Positions 1 through 11,732 of a stretch of 64,000 nt of DNA are shown here, piece by piece. The notes under the pieces were generated by a model that did not search any database, was not told where the DNA came from, and saw only the letters and a program-made list of their open reading frames with translations. The first letter of the stretch is position 1. Every line of letters begins with the position of its first letter. This DNA is from Corella eumyota. Its lineage: Eukaryota; Chordata; Ascidiacea; Phlebobranchia; Corellidae. Made by a program: the position numbers and the translations under genes. Where the stretch lies: NCBI GenBank assembly GCA_963082875.1, contig OY720100.1:11432591-11496590 (forward strand), in the 5' to 3' direction.

Positions 1-24
1 ATTGGGTCGACGGAGACCGCTACA
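1..24 (+). mobile_element. 3' end of an LTR (second copy of the family at 48772-51868)
   Basis: The first 24 bases are identical to the last 24 bases of both LTRs at 48772-49244 and 51397-51868, ending in CA. The sequence after it does not match the internal region that follows the complete 5' LTR, so this is the outer end of a 3' LTR or a solo LTR whose body lies left of the window. It is a fossil fragment only. Confidence 0.85.
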
Positions 25-354
25 ATAGCAAATATCTTGCTGTAGGTAAACACTTTTTTTTCAGGCATATGGTTTCGGTTAATTGTCTAATCGTTAAAAT
101 GATGTTTGGTAATATAACAGCAGTAAGGTATATCAGTATGTAATACGAGTTAATTGTCGTAACGTTAAAAGATAAACATAAAATGTTTAGTAAAAATTAC
201 ATTACGCGCTTATGCGTAAGGGCATTTCCCTTTACAGTTCATTTTTTCACGTGCAAGTTTTAAATTTGCTTGCAACATCTACCGAAAATAAAAAGACAGA
301 TAAACTCGGGTTGCAACATCTTGTACGCCCGTCTGTACGCCAGTAAACTTTAAA
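25..354. other. spacer, no gene seen
   Basis: AT-rich DNA between the LTR end and the first SINE. There is no open frame of useful length, no splice-flanked conserved stretch and no recognisable repeat. Confidence 0.5.
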
Positions 355-477
355 AACCGACAGCGTGGTTTAGTGATAAAACACTTGCTACACCACACAT
401 GAGGTTGTGGGTTCAATTCCCACTGATCTCATGCTGTAGCACCCCTGAGTAAGGCGCTAAAAATGGTATGAACGGAT
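355..477 (+). repeat. SINE, 5' part (tRNA-derived head)
   Basis: This matches the head of the complete SINE at 58059-58347. An A-box-like stretch (tagtgataaaac) is followed by a B-box-like stretch (ggttcaattcc) and the segment ending near 'gtatgaac'. The rest of the same element resumes at 1468, so the copy is split by about 990 bp that contain the minisatellite at 741-1372. Confidence 0.8.
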
Positions 478-740
478 GCCATCAATAAGATCATAAACGG
501 ATTTAGATATTTTAGGAATAAAATTTTATTTACAGTAATTAGATAAAACCAGTAACAAAATCATTACAAGAATAGTATCACTTAAGAATTGAACAACTAA
601 CGTATTTATATCAACTCAAATAATTAAAAACTTTGACAGAATAGCATCACAGTAGTAACTGCATCCATAGTGAAAATAATATTAAACTTATTTAAATAAA
701 AACTGCTATAAGATTCTCCTATCAGACTTATCTCAAGTTG

Positions 741-1076
741 GCCGTAAAATCACAACCGACGGAATAAGATCTAAACCGACGGAATAAGATCACATTTGAT
801 GGAATAAGATCGCAACCGACAGAATAAGATCACAATCGACGGAATAAGATCCCAACTAAGGGAATAAGATCACAATCGACGGAATAAGATCGCAACTAAG
901 GGAATAAGATCACAATCGACGGAATAATATCACAATCGATGGAATAAGATCTAAACCGACGTATAGGATCACAACCGACGGAATAAGATCGCAACCGACA
1001 GAATAAGATCACAAACGACGAAATAAGATCACAATCGACGGAATAAGATCACGATCGACGGAATAAGATCACAATA
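741..1076 (+). repeat. 20-bp minisatellite, left arm
   Basis: About 16 degenerate tandem copies of a 20-bp unit close to CACAATCGACGGAATAAGAT. The units run head to tail without unique spacers. The right arm at 1149-1372 carries the same unit in reverse complement, so the locus is a long imperfect palindrome of two tandem arrays. Confidence 0.9.
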
Positions 1077-1148
1077 AGACAATTTTTATTAACCTCTTAC
1101 CCAAACCCTTTTCTGGAAAACGCCCTTTAATTTTAAAAGTAATATTAA
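1077..1148. repeat. spacer between inverted minisatellite arms, MITE-like core
   Basis: This spacer of about 70 bp resembles the centre of the terminal-inverted-repeat element at 48075-48279. Both have 'aataagaca', a run like 'acccaaaccctt(t)tctg', and 'ttttaa' in the same order. It suggests that the two satellite arms grew from the arms of such an element. The similarity was judged by eye. Confidence 0.45.
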
Positions 1149-1372
1149 TCGTCGGGTGTGACCTTATTCTGTCGGATGTGATCTTATTCTGTCAGTTGCG
1201 ATCTCATTCCTTCGATTGTGATATTATTCCGTCGATTGTGATCTTATTCCGTCGATTGTGATACTATTCCGTTGGTTGTAATCTTATTTCCTTCGTTGCT
1301 ATCTTATTCCGTCGATTGTGATTTTATTCCGTCGGTTGTGATTTTATTCTGTCGATTACGATCTTAATCTTT
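1149..1372 (-). repeat. 20-bp minisatellite, right arm (inverted)
   Basis: About 11 degenerate tandem copies of the reverse complement of the left-arm unit (gtcgattgtgatcttattcc type). The two arms could fold into an extended hairpin with a loop of about 70 bases. Confidence 0.9.
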
Positions 1373-1467
1373 TCAAATTATTATTGATAATCAGATTTAT
1401 TCCGTTATGGTATTTGTTCTTTGTACATCTATTTGTCTAACTATCACAATCAGTATATTATTTAATT

Positions 1468-1625
1468 ATGAGCCAGCACTTAATCAGCAGTATAATTATC
1501 GGGCAATTATAATCTATAATGTTCCAAACTGAGACTGGGTCAGAGTAACTGATGTTACTCTATGTTTAAATCTCGCATTCAACTTTCCCACATCGAAGAT
1601 AAAGATATACAAAAAAAACAAACCA
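1468..1625 (+). repeat. SINE, 3' part
   Basis: This is the continuation of the copy begun at 355. It runs from 'gagccagcactt' through 'cagtataattatcgggc', 'gactgggtcagagtaac' and 'tcccacatcgaagataaagatat' to an A-rich tail. Its order and orientation match the complete copy at 58059. Confidence 0.8.
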
Positions 1626-1737
1626 TATGCCATGTTGGTTATATTACAGTTCTTAAACAACATATCACTGTTATTTGTAATTTTATAAGTTTGTTTTTCT
1701 GTTTGTATGAATACGCAATCTGGCAATAAGTTTTATA

Positions 1738-1746
1738 TTCTTTCAG
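1738..1746 (+). promoter_or_regulatory. splice acceptor just before the ENOSF1 start
   Basis: A pyrimidine-rich stretch ending in AG (ttctttcag) lies 13 bases before the ATG at 1760. It is either the 3' site of an intron in the 5' leader or a spliced-leader trans-splice acceptor, as used by many Ciona genes. The sequence alone cannot separate the two. Confidence 0.5.
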
Positions 1747-1759
1747 AAGCAACAACAAT

Positions 1760-4700
1760 ATGTCTAAACAACAAGCAAATATATATAATGTTAAGGGAGT
1801 TATTATTTCTATTCAAGTTAAAGATATTCGGTTTCCAACATCTTTAGAGCATCATGGATCAGATGCTATGGTATTTAATAAAAAAACTAATTATGGTTAA
1901 AATATTAAATGTGTAAAGTGTTATTAGTGTCATTCTAAGAAGCTAAACTTATTGTTTACTTTAACTAAATAGTCCTTTGTTGAATTTTTTATGCAAGTTT
2001 CGAGTTTTTTGGCAATTTCGGATACTATTGAACATATTTTGCCTAATATTTAATCTGCAGTTTATTTAAATTTGTACCGTTATAGGGCCTTACTTAAAAA
2101 CACAAGCTGCTTGAGAACCTAACTAAGGGTAAAAAAACTAAAAAAATTTTAAACTATATTAAGCATTAAAAATTAACAATCTGGTTACTAAAATTGTATT
2201 TATTTAAAGCATGGAGAAGTAGATTATTCTGTGGCTTATGTATCAATTGAAACCGATGCCAATGATGGAATTGTTGGAAATGGAATTTCCTTTTCTCTTG
2301 GCAGAGGAAATGATATTTGTGAGTTACAAATGCATCTAATTTAAATGTTAATAAGACATTTTTGTCTATTGTTTTTTAATTGTTTGATATAAACGGCAGT
2401 GCAAGTGTAAGGGTCAGAACACTTCCTACGCTACATGGGGTCCTGGGTTCGATCTCAGTGATCTCATGTTGTATCGCCCTTGAGTAAGGTGCTATAAATA
2501 GTATGAACTCCTGCTGAGCCAGCACTTAATCAGCAGCATAATTACTGGGCAATTATAATCTCTCTAATATCCCAAACTGCCACAGGCAACTCAAGACTGG
2601 GTCGGGGTAACTGTTGTTACTCTATGTTAAAGTGGCGCATTCAACCGTTCCACATTAATAATAAAACCATAAACAACACACATATATAATTTTTTTAAAA
2701 ATTTAGAATTTTTGTCTCTTTGTTGGGCTAGGTATTTTTTTGTTGCTTAAAATCATTTTCTTGATTCAACTTTTTTTTCTTTCTTGTATATTATAGTGGT
2801 GAAAAGTGTACAAGTTTTATCAAAGCATTTTGTTGGTCGAAATATATCAGAAATATTTTCAAATTTTGGAAAATTTTGGAGGAGCATAACTCAAGAAGGC
2901 CAATTAAGATGGGTAAAGCATATAAAAAAAACATTGTTTTTAAATCTGTGTAAATTGAATGTACTAGTATTAAAATACTGTGTTTTTAGCTTGGTCCAGA
3001 AAAAGGTGTCATTCATATGGCTGCAGCAGGAATATTTAATGCTCTTTGGGACTTGTGGGGGAAGAAAGTTGGCAAGGTAGGCTTATATTAGTTGTTAGGC
3101 CACTTAGTTTTACAACATGAGGTCATTGGTTTGATTCCCACTGTCCCCATATCGTTTAATCCTCACTGTACCAGTGCTCTTAAGTAATACACTATAAATG
3201 CACTATAAAGCTCTTAAGTAATGCACTATAAAGGGTAACAACTATTGCCAATTGTTTAGGTCGTAAGTTGGCTTCTACATATTAAAGATAAATTAATACA
3301 AAAAAAAGAAAAACTAATTAAAATTTTGGCCCTATACTAATTTTGAGATTGTGACAACTGCTGTTTTTTACACTAAATGTTGTTTTTTGTAAAAAAATAA
3401 AAATTGTACTTAGAAATTGTATTCAGAAATTGAAATACAAAATAGTTTTTATAAATATTTTAGCCCGTCTGGAAACTTCTGGCTGATATGACCCCAGAGG
3501 AAATAATAAACCTAATTGACTTCAGTTATTTGTGAGTCCAATTGGTTTATTATCTTTAGTTGGGCAAATTTTAATTGACAATTTTTGGCAGAACTGATGC
3601 ATTAAGTAAAGATGATGCTCTAGAGATTCTACGAAGCAACAAATCAACCCAAAACCAAAGAGGTATATTTTGCATGTTGTAACTTTTTGAGTTTATATTT
3701 AATTTTTACCCTGTTACATTGTAGTACCGGCAGTGTGGTGCAGTGATCAGAACATTTCCTATACTATATGAGGTCATGGGTTCGGTCCCCATTGCTCACA
3801 TGCTGTAAAGTCCTTGACTAAGGTGCTATAAACGCCATAAACTCATGCTGGGCCAGCACTTAATTAGCAGCTTAAATATCAGCCTATTATAATCTATGTA
3901 ATATCCCAAAGCTGCCAAAGGCAACTCGAGACTGGGTCGGGGTAACAGTTGTTACTCTATGATTAGGTCGCCAAGACGACCTTCCCACATCGACGATAAA
4001 GATATATACAAAAAATATTAGTAAACGGATTTTATAGCATATATTACACAAGTATTTACCTTTTATACATACATTATGTTTACTTTTTATATGTGTACTA
4101 TGTTTATCTTTTACCTATTTGCATTATACTACGAAACCAACACAGAATTCAAATGATAACAGAATTGTTTACAAAACAATTGTCGAAAATATCATTAACC
4201 AAATACAAACAGTTTGGATACCAACCTAAATTGTAACATAAAAAAAGGGATTCACACTCATTTTTTTTTAAGCAAAGTAAAATGCATCACATAATTAAGG
4301 ACAATTGCGATGACTACCCTTGGTATTTATTTTTTATTGCAAATCATTGTGTATATTTTTTAGAGCAAAATTTACTAGAAACTGGATTTCCTGCTTATAC
4401 TACTTCTACAGCATGGCTTGGCTATTCAGACGAGGTTTTAATAAATGTAAGTATAAAATGTATTATTTTTTTTGCAATTTAACTTACTGTTACCAATTTT
4501 TATCCTTTTTTTCCAACTGTAAGTTTTACCTGGCTTGAGATGCAATTACTATTTTGTAATATTGTTAATCCTGGTATTTTTCTAAGCTTTTAAATGTTAC
4601 TTTTCATTTAACCTGACACAAGCAATAACGAAGTTACCAATGGCATTTAAACCTGGACTTTCTAATTTCCTAAATTTGTATGTATATTCATGCTATTAGA

Positions 4701-7447
4701 TTACTTGAGTGGTGTTTTACCAAGGCAAAAATTAACTACACTATTAATTTTGTGTAATGAAGAGATAGGAACATTATTTTTTATTTTTAGAAATGTAAAA
4801 CTGCATTAAGTGAAGGGTGGACTCAGTAAGTATATTGGTATTAACCTTTTAACATTTATGAACTAAATCATCTTAAGTTAATATCGGAATTAAGTTTTGT
4901 AATGTTTAATTGTTTTGAGGTTACTTTATTTTTAATAATAAGGTTTAAGATGAAAGTTGGTTCTGACTTAGAAGATGATATACGAAGATGTAAACTTATT
5001 CGGGAACAAATAGGATATCAAAATGACTTGGTAATTATTATTACTAGTTTTTTGCCTACTTTATGGGCTGCATTTTAATTGCATAAATTTGGTGTCATTG
5101 CAAAACTAGTATATATATAATTTTTTACCCGCCTACCAAATATTTTTTTTTGAAGGCTTTTAAATTGCACATTTGTATGTAGGTTGTCCACTAAGATTTA
5201 ATATTAAACTATGTAACTTTATCAAAAGTAGGATGTACGATACATGTAAACCTAATTAAACTTTTAATTTCAAATTGCTTTATTAGTTTTGTAAAAAAAG
5301 ACTTGCAAAAAAAAATAAAAATATTTTTCAATGTATAGACAAATTTTTTTTCTTCCGAGACTAAAATAAAAATGTTTAAGTTTAACTTTTTTTTATCTTT
5401 TTACTTAGATGATGGATGCAAATCAAAAATGGGATGTTAATGAAGCTATACAATGGATGAAAAAGTTGGTTGAGTTTAAACCTTTGTGGATTGAAGAACC
5501 AACAAGTCCGGACGATATTTTAGGTCATGCAGCTATTGCTAAGGTAACAATTAAGTACCTATATTAAAGGCCCAAGCAAAAAAGAAAGCTGGGTATGTAA
5601 ATAAAATTAGTAACAAAGTTCCAGTTTAAAAAAAATTTTTTTCTTGGTAAACACTTTTTTTGTAAAAAAATATTGGTTAATGAGAAACACTAAACCACTG
5701 TTTTTCGAAAGCACTAATAAGTTAATGTAAACAAGAAAATTTGTTGACCCTATTGCATAACAACCATGTCATCCTAGTAGTAGTTACTGTTATATTGAAA
5801 ATCCTTTTATTTTTGAAGGCCCTAGCACCATATAACATTGGAGTAGCCACTGGGGAACAATGTCAAAACAGGGTAATATTCAAACAACTACTTCAAGCAA
5901 ATGCTCTAAGTTTTCTACAAATTGATTCTTGTAGGGTCGGGTCTGTTAATGAGAATATAGCTATTTTACTTTTAGCTAAGAAGTTTAACAGTGAATATAA
6001 ATCTTATTTTTTATACATCCAATAATAATATTATTAAGATATCTATATTTTATTACAGTATTTTTAAAACACTTTATTTGTTTTTTTTATTTGTTTATCC
6101 ACAATGTGGAAAAATCAACTTCAAAACTTAAACATTGGATGACATTTGTTACCCGACCCAGTCTCAGGTTGGTTTTTGCAGTTTAAGATATTATGAATTA
6201 TATTTGTCAACTAATAGAACTGCTTAAGGGTTTTTTGTTTGGCAGAAGTTTATACCATTCAAAAAGATTTAATCAAGGGGCACTACAACATGAAAGAAGG
6301 GGTCAGTGAGGATCAAACCTAGAACCCCATAAAGGGAACCAAGTGTTTCCAATCACAACTACATCTTACCACACAATTTTAATGACAACTAACATTAAAA
6401 AAGCATGAAAGAAAAATAGTGTCTCTAATTAACTAACAATTACTTATGAAATTCTTAAGTGGTGGAGATAGCAGAAAGTAGTATTTTATTTTTTCAGTGC
6501 CACTTTAATTATGTGTTACTTTTAGTTCCAGTTTGCCCGCATGCTGGAGGTGTTGGCTTATGTGAGTTAGTTCAACATATTATCATGTTTGACTACCTCT
6601 GTGTATCAGCCACTAAAGAAAAAAGGTAACTTTTGAAAAAAAAATTGTTTTTAACTTTAAATCTTATACTTCGTCTTATGGTCTTTAACTAAAGGAACTA
6701 ATAACCAATAAAAAAGTAGCGGCAACAGTAAATCGTTAAACGTTGTTTGCATTGCTATAAACCAATTTTATGTGTATATGTTTTATAGAGTGTGCGAATA
6801 TGTGGACCACCTTCATGAACATTTTGTAACACCTGTAATTATTAAGGAACGGTTTTACATGCCTCCACAGGTAACGTCAATTAGGTTATAAAATTGTTGT
6901 TTATTTTTTATATTTTGTTTTCTAATATTTCGAATAGTAAATGGTAAGTGGAAAGAGTCGTCCATTTTCACAAGTCCATTTTCTTTACTTTTAATAAGGT
7001 AAGCATGCAAGCAGAAACTGCTACTGAACCGGTAGTAACATATTACCAACTTATGCCTATAAACGTGTTCACAATAATATAACATCACAATATAAACTTT
7101 AAAATATTTGCTACAAAAAAAATGCCAATCGTTTAAAAACAATTAATAAATATAAATTAGTCGATTTAAAAGTTGGCAGAACCAAGTAGGCGGCAGAACC
7201 AAAAAAAGCTAAAAATAAGAACATTATTTTCTGCAAAGCGGAACAGTTTAATCCTTAGGTTGTGACAAAGAATGTATTAGTCACAAGCCTCGTGGTTTTG
7301 GAAAGTACCAATTCTCTCACATATTTGTTTATATGTTAGGTTCCTGGTTATAGCAGCGAAATGAAAAAATCGTCTTTGAGCGACTACGAATTTCCAACTG
7401 GCTCGGTTTGGCAACCCTTAATCGAGCAGGGGAAGTTTAAAATCTAA
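1760..7447 (+). CDS. ENOSF1: ENOSF1-like enolase-superfamily sugar-acid (L-fuconate) dehydratase, 14 exons
   Basis: Exons: 1760-1870, 2210-2318, 2797-2912, 2990-3076, 3464-3531, 3592-3662, 4364-4446, 4791-4825, 4943-5030, 5409-5543, 5819-5990, 6526-6625, 6789-6870, 7340-7447. All introns are GT-AG and the phases join into 454 residues (human protein about 443). Family members dehydrate sugar acids such as L-fuconate, with Mg2+ in a TIM barrel. Visible parts are the N-terminal capping region ([16 protein letters not shown]), the KxK catalytic motif (FKMKVG), the metal ligands in [15 protein letters not shown] and ATGEQC, and the catalytic His in CPHAGG. The C-terminus (YVDHLHEHF ... VPGYSSEM) is also strongly ENOSF1-like. 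A possible poly(A) signal lies at 7655-7660. Introns 2, 4, 6 and 11 carry SINE copies. The identification is secure; the substrate is inferred from the family. Confidence 0.95.
2392..2668 (+). repeat. SINE copy in ENOSF1 intron 2
   Basis: Full-length but diverged copy: head 'ggcagtgcaagtgtaagggtc', B-box-like 'ggttcgatctc', central 'gccagcacttaatcagcag', tail 'gactgggtcggggtaac'. It is in the sense orientation of the host gene. Confidence 0.85.
3088..3300 (+). repeat. degenerate SINE in ENOSF1 intron 4
   Basis: Recognisable pieces are 'acaacatgaggtcattgg', 'gattcccactgtccccat', 'taagtaatacactata' and 'aggtcgtaagttg'. It is much eroded, with an internal duplication around 'gcactataaa'. It looks older than the other copies. 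Confidence 0.65.
3725..4012 (+). repeat. SINE copy in ENOSF1 intron 6
   Basis: Near full-length copy with 'ggcagtgtggtgcagtgatc' head, B-box-like 'gggttcggtcccc', 'gccagcacttaattagcag', 'gactgggtcggggtaac' and an A-rich end after 'gataaagatatataca'. Confidence 0.85.
6098..6376 (-). repeat. SINE copy, antisense, in ENOSF1 intron 11
   Basis: Reverse-complement copy. On the plus strand it reads tail first ('gttacccgacccagtctcagg'), then 'ggcagaagtttatacc', 'gaggatcaaacctagaac' and 'aagtgtttccaatcac'. It is moderately diverged. Confidence 0.75.
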
Positions 7448-7824
7448 TTTACGTTTTTTATTTTTTTTTGAGCACTGTAGGGCCTAATGCAATAGATGGC
7501 TGTCTTTTTTAATTTCCTTGCTGCCTGAATTAATTCTTTAATTACTTGCTTTTATGCAAAAACTATCAACTTTGTGTGTATATTCCCAATCAGTCGCTTA
7601 ATAAGTTAATGTATTCGAGTAGTTTTAAGTATAATCCTTACTTTATTTTAGTTAAATAAAACTTTCAACGTTTACTGTTTATGTATTCAAAAAAACAGGA
7701 CTTTTTTTCCGTGTTTTATTGAAAACACAATATTTACAAGATCCGATACGCCTATATATATTTCAACATATTACTTTGTATTGCTTATAAAAATGTAGAT
7801 TTAAACATAATTTTAAGGATTCTT
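7448..7824. other. 3' spacer between convergent ENOSF1 and four-TM gene A
   Basis: AT-rich. It contains the AATAAA at 7655-7660 that may end ENOSF1 transcripts. Nothing else was seen. Confidence 0.5.
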
Positions 7825-8650
7825 TTACGAGATTGTGTTTGGGGTCGCTTTAGTTTCTGTGGTTTGTGTGATTTTCATCATAAAATTGTAGAAAAAAATC
7901 ATCAGGCACGAGAAAATCGTAAAACTAACTGCAAGTAGCCAACCAACAACAGCCGAGAAATTGTAGGAATGTTCATAGTTGTTGTACGAATTATTGTCAA
8001 CGGAATACAACGGATTGTTTGACCAATAACTCGTGTATACTGAAAGTCCAATAATCAGTAAAACTCCTGTTCGGAAGTAACGGGTTGTTATAAGGTATAA
8101 GTACAATATTGCTTTTTTGAAACACTTAAATGAATTTTACAAAAACAGGTTTTATTAAAATATTTAAAAAAACGCTTAGCTTTACGCTATTTGCTTTTTC
8201 TACATGCCTGCTAATAAGTAGGAAGCCTGGGTTATTCTTAGGAAATGCAATGGCCCCAACGAACGTATTGACATTTGTCTAGTGACAATAATCATGGTGA
8301 AAATTCCGATAAACAGCAAAAAAATACTCATTACCAGCATAGCTTGAAGGGTAACTATCCCACTGTTTTTGTAAACTAAAAAAGTTTGATAATAAAGACT
8401 TGAATAAGCAAGACAAATAGTTTACTAAGGTATAGATAGATGGTTTATAATAAAACTCACGTTCTAGATAATAAGAAGACGTGTCGTCGGTGTCATATAA
8501 ATCAAACGCTCCAAACGTAAAAGAATAATCTTTGCTGCCAATACTTAAAGTTATATTTAGCCATGCTTTCACAGCACAAATAATAATATCCAAAAGCAGT
8601 GCTAAAGCTCCCACACCAATACAAATATAACAGCTTTTTTGAAATTCCAT
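7825..8650 (-). CDS. unrecognised four-membrane-span protein A (tandem family, copy A), 3 exons
   Basis: Exons, in reading order: 8650-8461, 8375-8208, 8066-7825, giving 199 residues. The product is hydrophobic. TM1 (CIGVGALALLLDIIICAVKA) is followed by an outer loop with the family motif SFTFGAFDL. TM2 (MLVMSIFLLFIGIFTMIIV) and TM3 (VLLIIGLSVY) come next, then a short Asn/Tyr-rich loop and TM4 (VVGWLLAVSFTIFSCLMIFF). Length and topology resemble claudin/PMP22-type tetraspan proteins, but the W-GLW-C-C signature is absent, so the family is not named. Introns fall at the same positions and phases as in copies B and C. The second intron appears to use a GC donor (gcatgt): the frame of copies B and C is kept only with that site. 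Likely function: membrane protein, otherwise unknown. Confidence 0.75.
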
Positions 8651-9930
8651 TTTGTAATATTTTTATGCATTTAAATACTGTTTTTTTACTATTGTTAGGC
8701 ACCTTAACAATAATAAAACAGTTAAGATAATATATTAAATACTATAGCCGGTTGACTAACCTGGTATTAATATCTAATCACATGATACTGTACCTTTTCA
8801 CCGTATGATCGACTAAATAAATATTAACCTAAACAAACAGCGAATGTTGTTAGTATATAAATTCTTCAGGTGTTTGATTTGTAATAAAACTGCATTCACT
8901 TTAGCAAACTTCCTTTCATTTGGGGCTAATTATTTACCGAATACGGCCGGTTACTAAATATTTTCATTTACATTTATAAGTGAAAAAGGGGACTTTGTTT
9001 AATTTTGTATTGCTTTTTTTAGCCTTGAATACAAATTATTTATGCTTGATTTCACTGATTACGTTAACTTGGGGATTGGCTAAACCTAATAAAATCAATA
9101 ACTTTAAAATCTACTTTCAGTACCATTAATATAATGGAAAATTGTAGGACCTACAACTGATTTTACGAAGCTCTTGTTTCCACCATTTTTGTTGCGAGAG
9201 GAGTCACGCTTCAACGGGTGACAGAAACATTGGTGTTAATATACAAATTGCCATTCAGGCTACTTTATATTACGCTTACCCTTTGTTCAATTTTAGTCAC
9301 GTAAGTCATCTTTACCATGCTTGATTATTTTTTTAGAAATTTTAATAAGCCCAGTCGTCGGGATTGAGTTTTCCCTGTTTAAGTTGTGCTGTATTAAGTA
9401 GCCTGGTATTAAGTTGTTTGGTGTGGTAACATAGATTTATCAACTTTGATAATTTAAAAAAATTTACACAAAAGTTTTTAGAAATAATTTTGCAATTTAA
9501 TTTTTCAAATTTTTGGCAAAATGTAAAACAGTTTGTAATTTAGTTTATGATAATGTTACTGGTTACTCCTTCCTTAGACATTCCAGTATTTTAATCAGCA
9601 GGTCAAGTATTGTTATCTTAAAATATAGTTAAATGAAGCTTAATGTGCAAACATGAATGTTATATTAATACTGAGTGGCCAAACATAAACGCTATCGATG
9701 CCCTTGTGATATTGATGTAACAATCACTACTATCTGGTTAACAAACATAAGTTAATATTAATAAAGCTATAATTTTTTCTAATTTTTCTCTTTTTTTTAA
9801 TTAAATTTTGCCAAATTATTTCAAGCAAAGAAAAGCATACACAAATAAACAAGCTGGGAGAAAAAGCTGTACACATTTTAACCTTTTTTTGACACACATT
9901 AACATAAAAAATGACATATGTTTACTTTTT
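8651..9930. other. spacer between four-TM genes A and B
   Basis: No convincing gene. The right part (9722-9770) is similar to 11470-11510, which shows that the duplicated unit includes 3' flanking DNA of genes B and C. Confidence 0.5.
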
Positions 9931-10778
9931 TCACTCGTTTTCCAACATTTTATTTGGCAATCCCCGATTCTCTCTTTTTTGCTCCCTTTGGCATTTAAAG
10001 TAAAAAATCATGACCCATGAAAAACTCTTAAAGGCAACTGCAAGTAACCAGCCAAAAAAGTACGCAGAGTTGTAGGAAATGTTATAGTCGCTTACCGGTT
10101 CTTTATCAACATGCAGCGATACATGATTTGACCATTGTTTCGAGAATACAAAGAGCCCAGTAATCAACAGCGAGCCTAAAACCAAAGGAAAATCCAAGTT
10201 AAGGTTTTGGGTTATATAAACAACGTAAGATATCCCATGCTTAAAACCTTATGATGCCTATATATGATTAGGAACTTAAAAGTTGTGTCTTACTTAAAAG
10301 TTGTGTCTCACCTGCTGCTACATACGAAACTTGTGAAAATCGTAAAAAGAGGGGGTTTACTAACAAATTTGCAGCCGCCAAAATCATGAAAATAATTCCA
10401 ATAAACAGCATACAGTTGCATAAAACCAACATCAATTGAAACGTAACAGTTCCGCTATTTGGCTGCACTAAACAAATAAAGTTGCATAATATTGTAGAAA
10501 ACCTTTTAAATAAAGTCAGTTTGTTTAATTTTCTTAACCTATTTCAGCAATTACCAAAAACTTTAATATTATAGCCTTTTTTAAATGCATTTACTTGTTA
10601 AGGAAAAATAACCGTCTGTGGCAGTCAAATCGAACGCTCCAAAAGTAAAGGAGTGGTCTTCATTGTTAATCTTTAAAGTAACTTTTAGCCAAGCCTTTGA
10701 TACGCAAAGAAGTAGGTTCAATATCAGTGCTAAAATCCCAACAGCAACCCAAATTAGACGGCTTTTTTTACCTTCCAT
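9931..10778 (-). CDS. unrecognised four-membrane-span protein B (tandem family, copy B), 3 exons
   Basis: Exons in reading order: 10778-10595, 10467-10312, 10175-9931, giving 194 residues with GT-AG introns. It starts MEGKKSRLIWVAVGIL. TM1 is followed by the loop with SFTFGAFDL, TM2 (LMLVLCNCMLFIGIIFMILA), TM3 (SLLITGLFVF), a short acidic loop, TM4 (YFFGWLLAVAFKSFSWVMIF) and a charged tail (KCQREQKRENRG) ending LENE. It is clearly paralogous to C and more distantly to A. There are no Cys pairs in the loops, which argues against a classical claudin. The tail rich in Lys, Arg and Glu is probably cytoplasmic. Function unknown. Confidence 0.78.
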
Positions 10779-11732
10779 TTTTAGTTGTTTTTTTTAATAA
10801 ATTTAGGAATCTTTTAAAAAGTTATTGCAAAAATACAAATATTGTTTTAAGCCTAATGTAAAAGAAATCTGCTGTTGTTTATTATAATTTTTATTATATA
10901 CGCCTTTTCCTTTGAATACTCGACTGCCGAAAAATAAATATCCAGTTAGGCTATGGTAAAGTTGGGACCTATTACTTAAATTTAAAAAAAAATATGTACA
11001 ATATCAACCAATTACATTTTTATGCAGTATGTAACCTTCTATTATAAAAAGGCTTATTGTAATTACATAAATTCTTAACTTGCTCATTTTAACGTCCGTT
11101 CTAAGCGACAGTAGCCCGTTAACTAAAAAAAAGTCAGCAAACTGTTAACCTTGTTTTCTAATGTCACTAAATAAAATATATATATTGGTTCTGGCTTAAT
11201 AATTAGACAAAGACAATTGGGTAATTGTAATTGTGATATAACACAATTAATATTGTAATCTTTGCAGAACAAAATAGATTTTTCATTAGCATTTAAGCTT
11301 TCAATTATTAATCATATACAGTATCATATTAAGATAACACGTGCTGTTATCTTAAACATAACAATTAAAAAAAAGGTTAATTAAGCTGAATATGCAAATA
11401 TGATTGTGTTTTTAATACCGTGTACCCAAACACAAGTGCTGTTTATACACTTGCGATATTGTTTTAGCAATCACTACCATCTGGTTGACAAACATAAGTT
11501 AATATTAATAAAGCTACAAACGTAATTTCCCCCTTTTTTTATTCAATATTTTTTTAAATTTTGGCATTTTTAATTCAAGCGAAAGCATAGCAAATACAAA
11601 TGAAGCTATAAGGAGAAAGCTGTACACATTAATGTTATGCACGTCAATGATATTGTGACGTCATATATCTTTAACAAAGTACACGCGTAATATGTAAAGA
11701 TAAGCTTTAAAAATGTCACATTTTAAATTTTT
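10779..11732. other. spacer between four-TM genes B and C
   Basis: AT-rich. 11460-11650 is similar to 9722-9890 downstream of gene B, so it is part of the same duplicated unit. No gene seen. Confidence 0.5.

Noticed and set aside
741-1372. Regular 20-bp repeats that might look like a CRISPR array
   Set aside because: Units abut without unique spacers, are degenerate, and the locus is an inverted minisatellite in an animal genome.
9820-11640. Possible copies of the ZP gene's last exon near 9826 and 11578 ('aacaagctgggaga'-like)
   Set aside because: Similarity is limited to about 20-25 bases in AT-rich DNA and does not extend, so chance or shared flanking duplication of the four-TM genes is enough.
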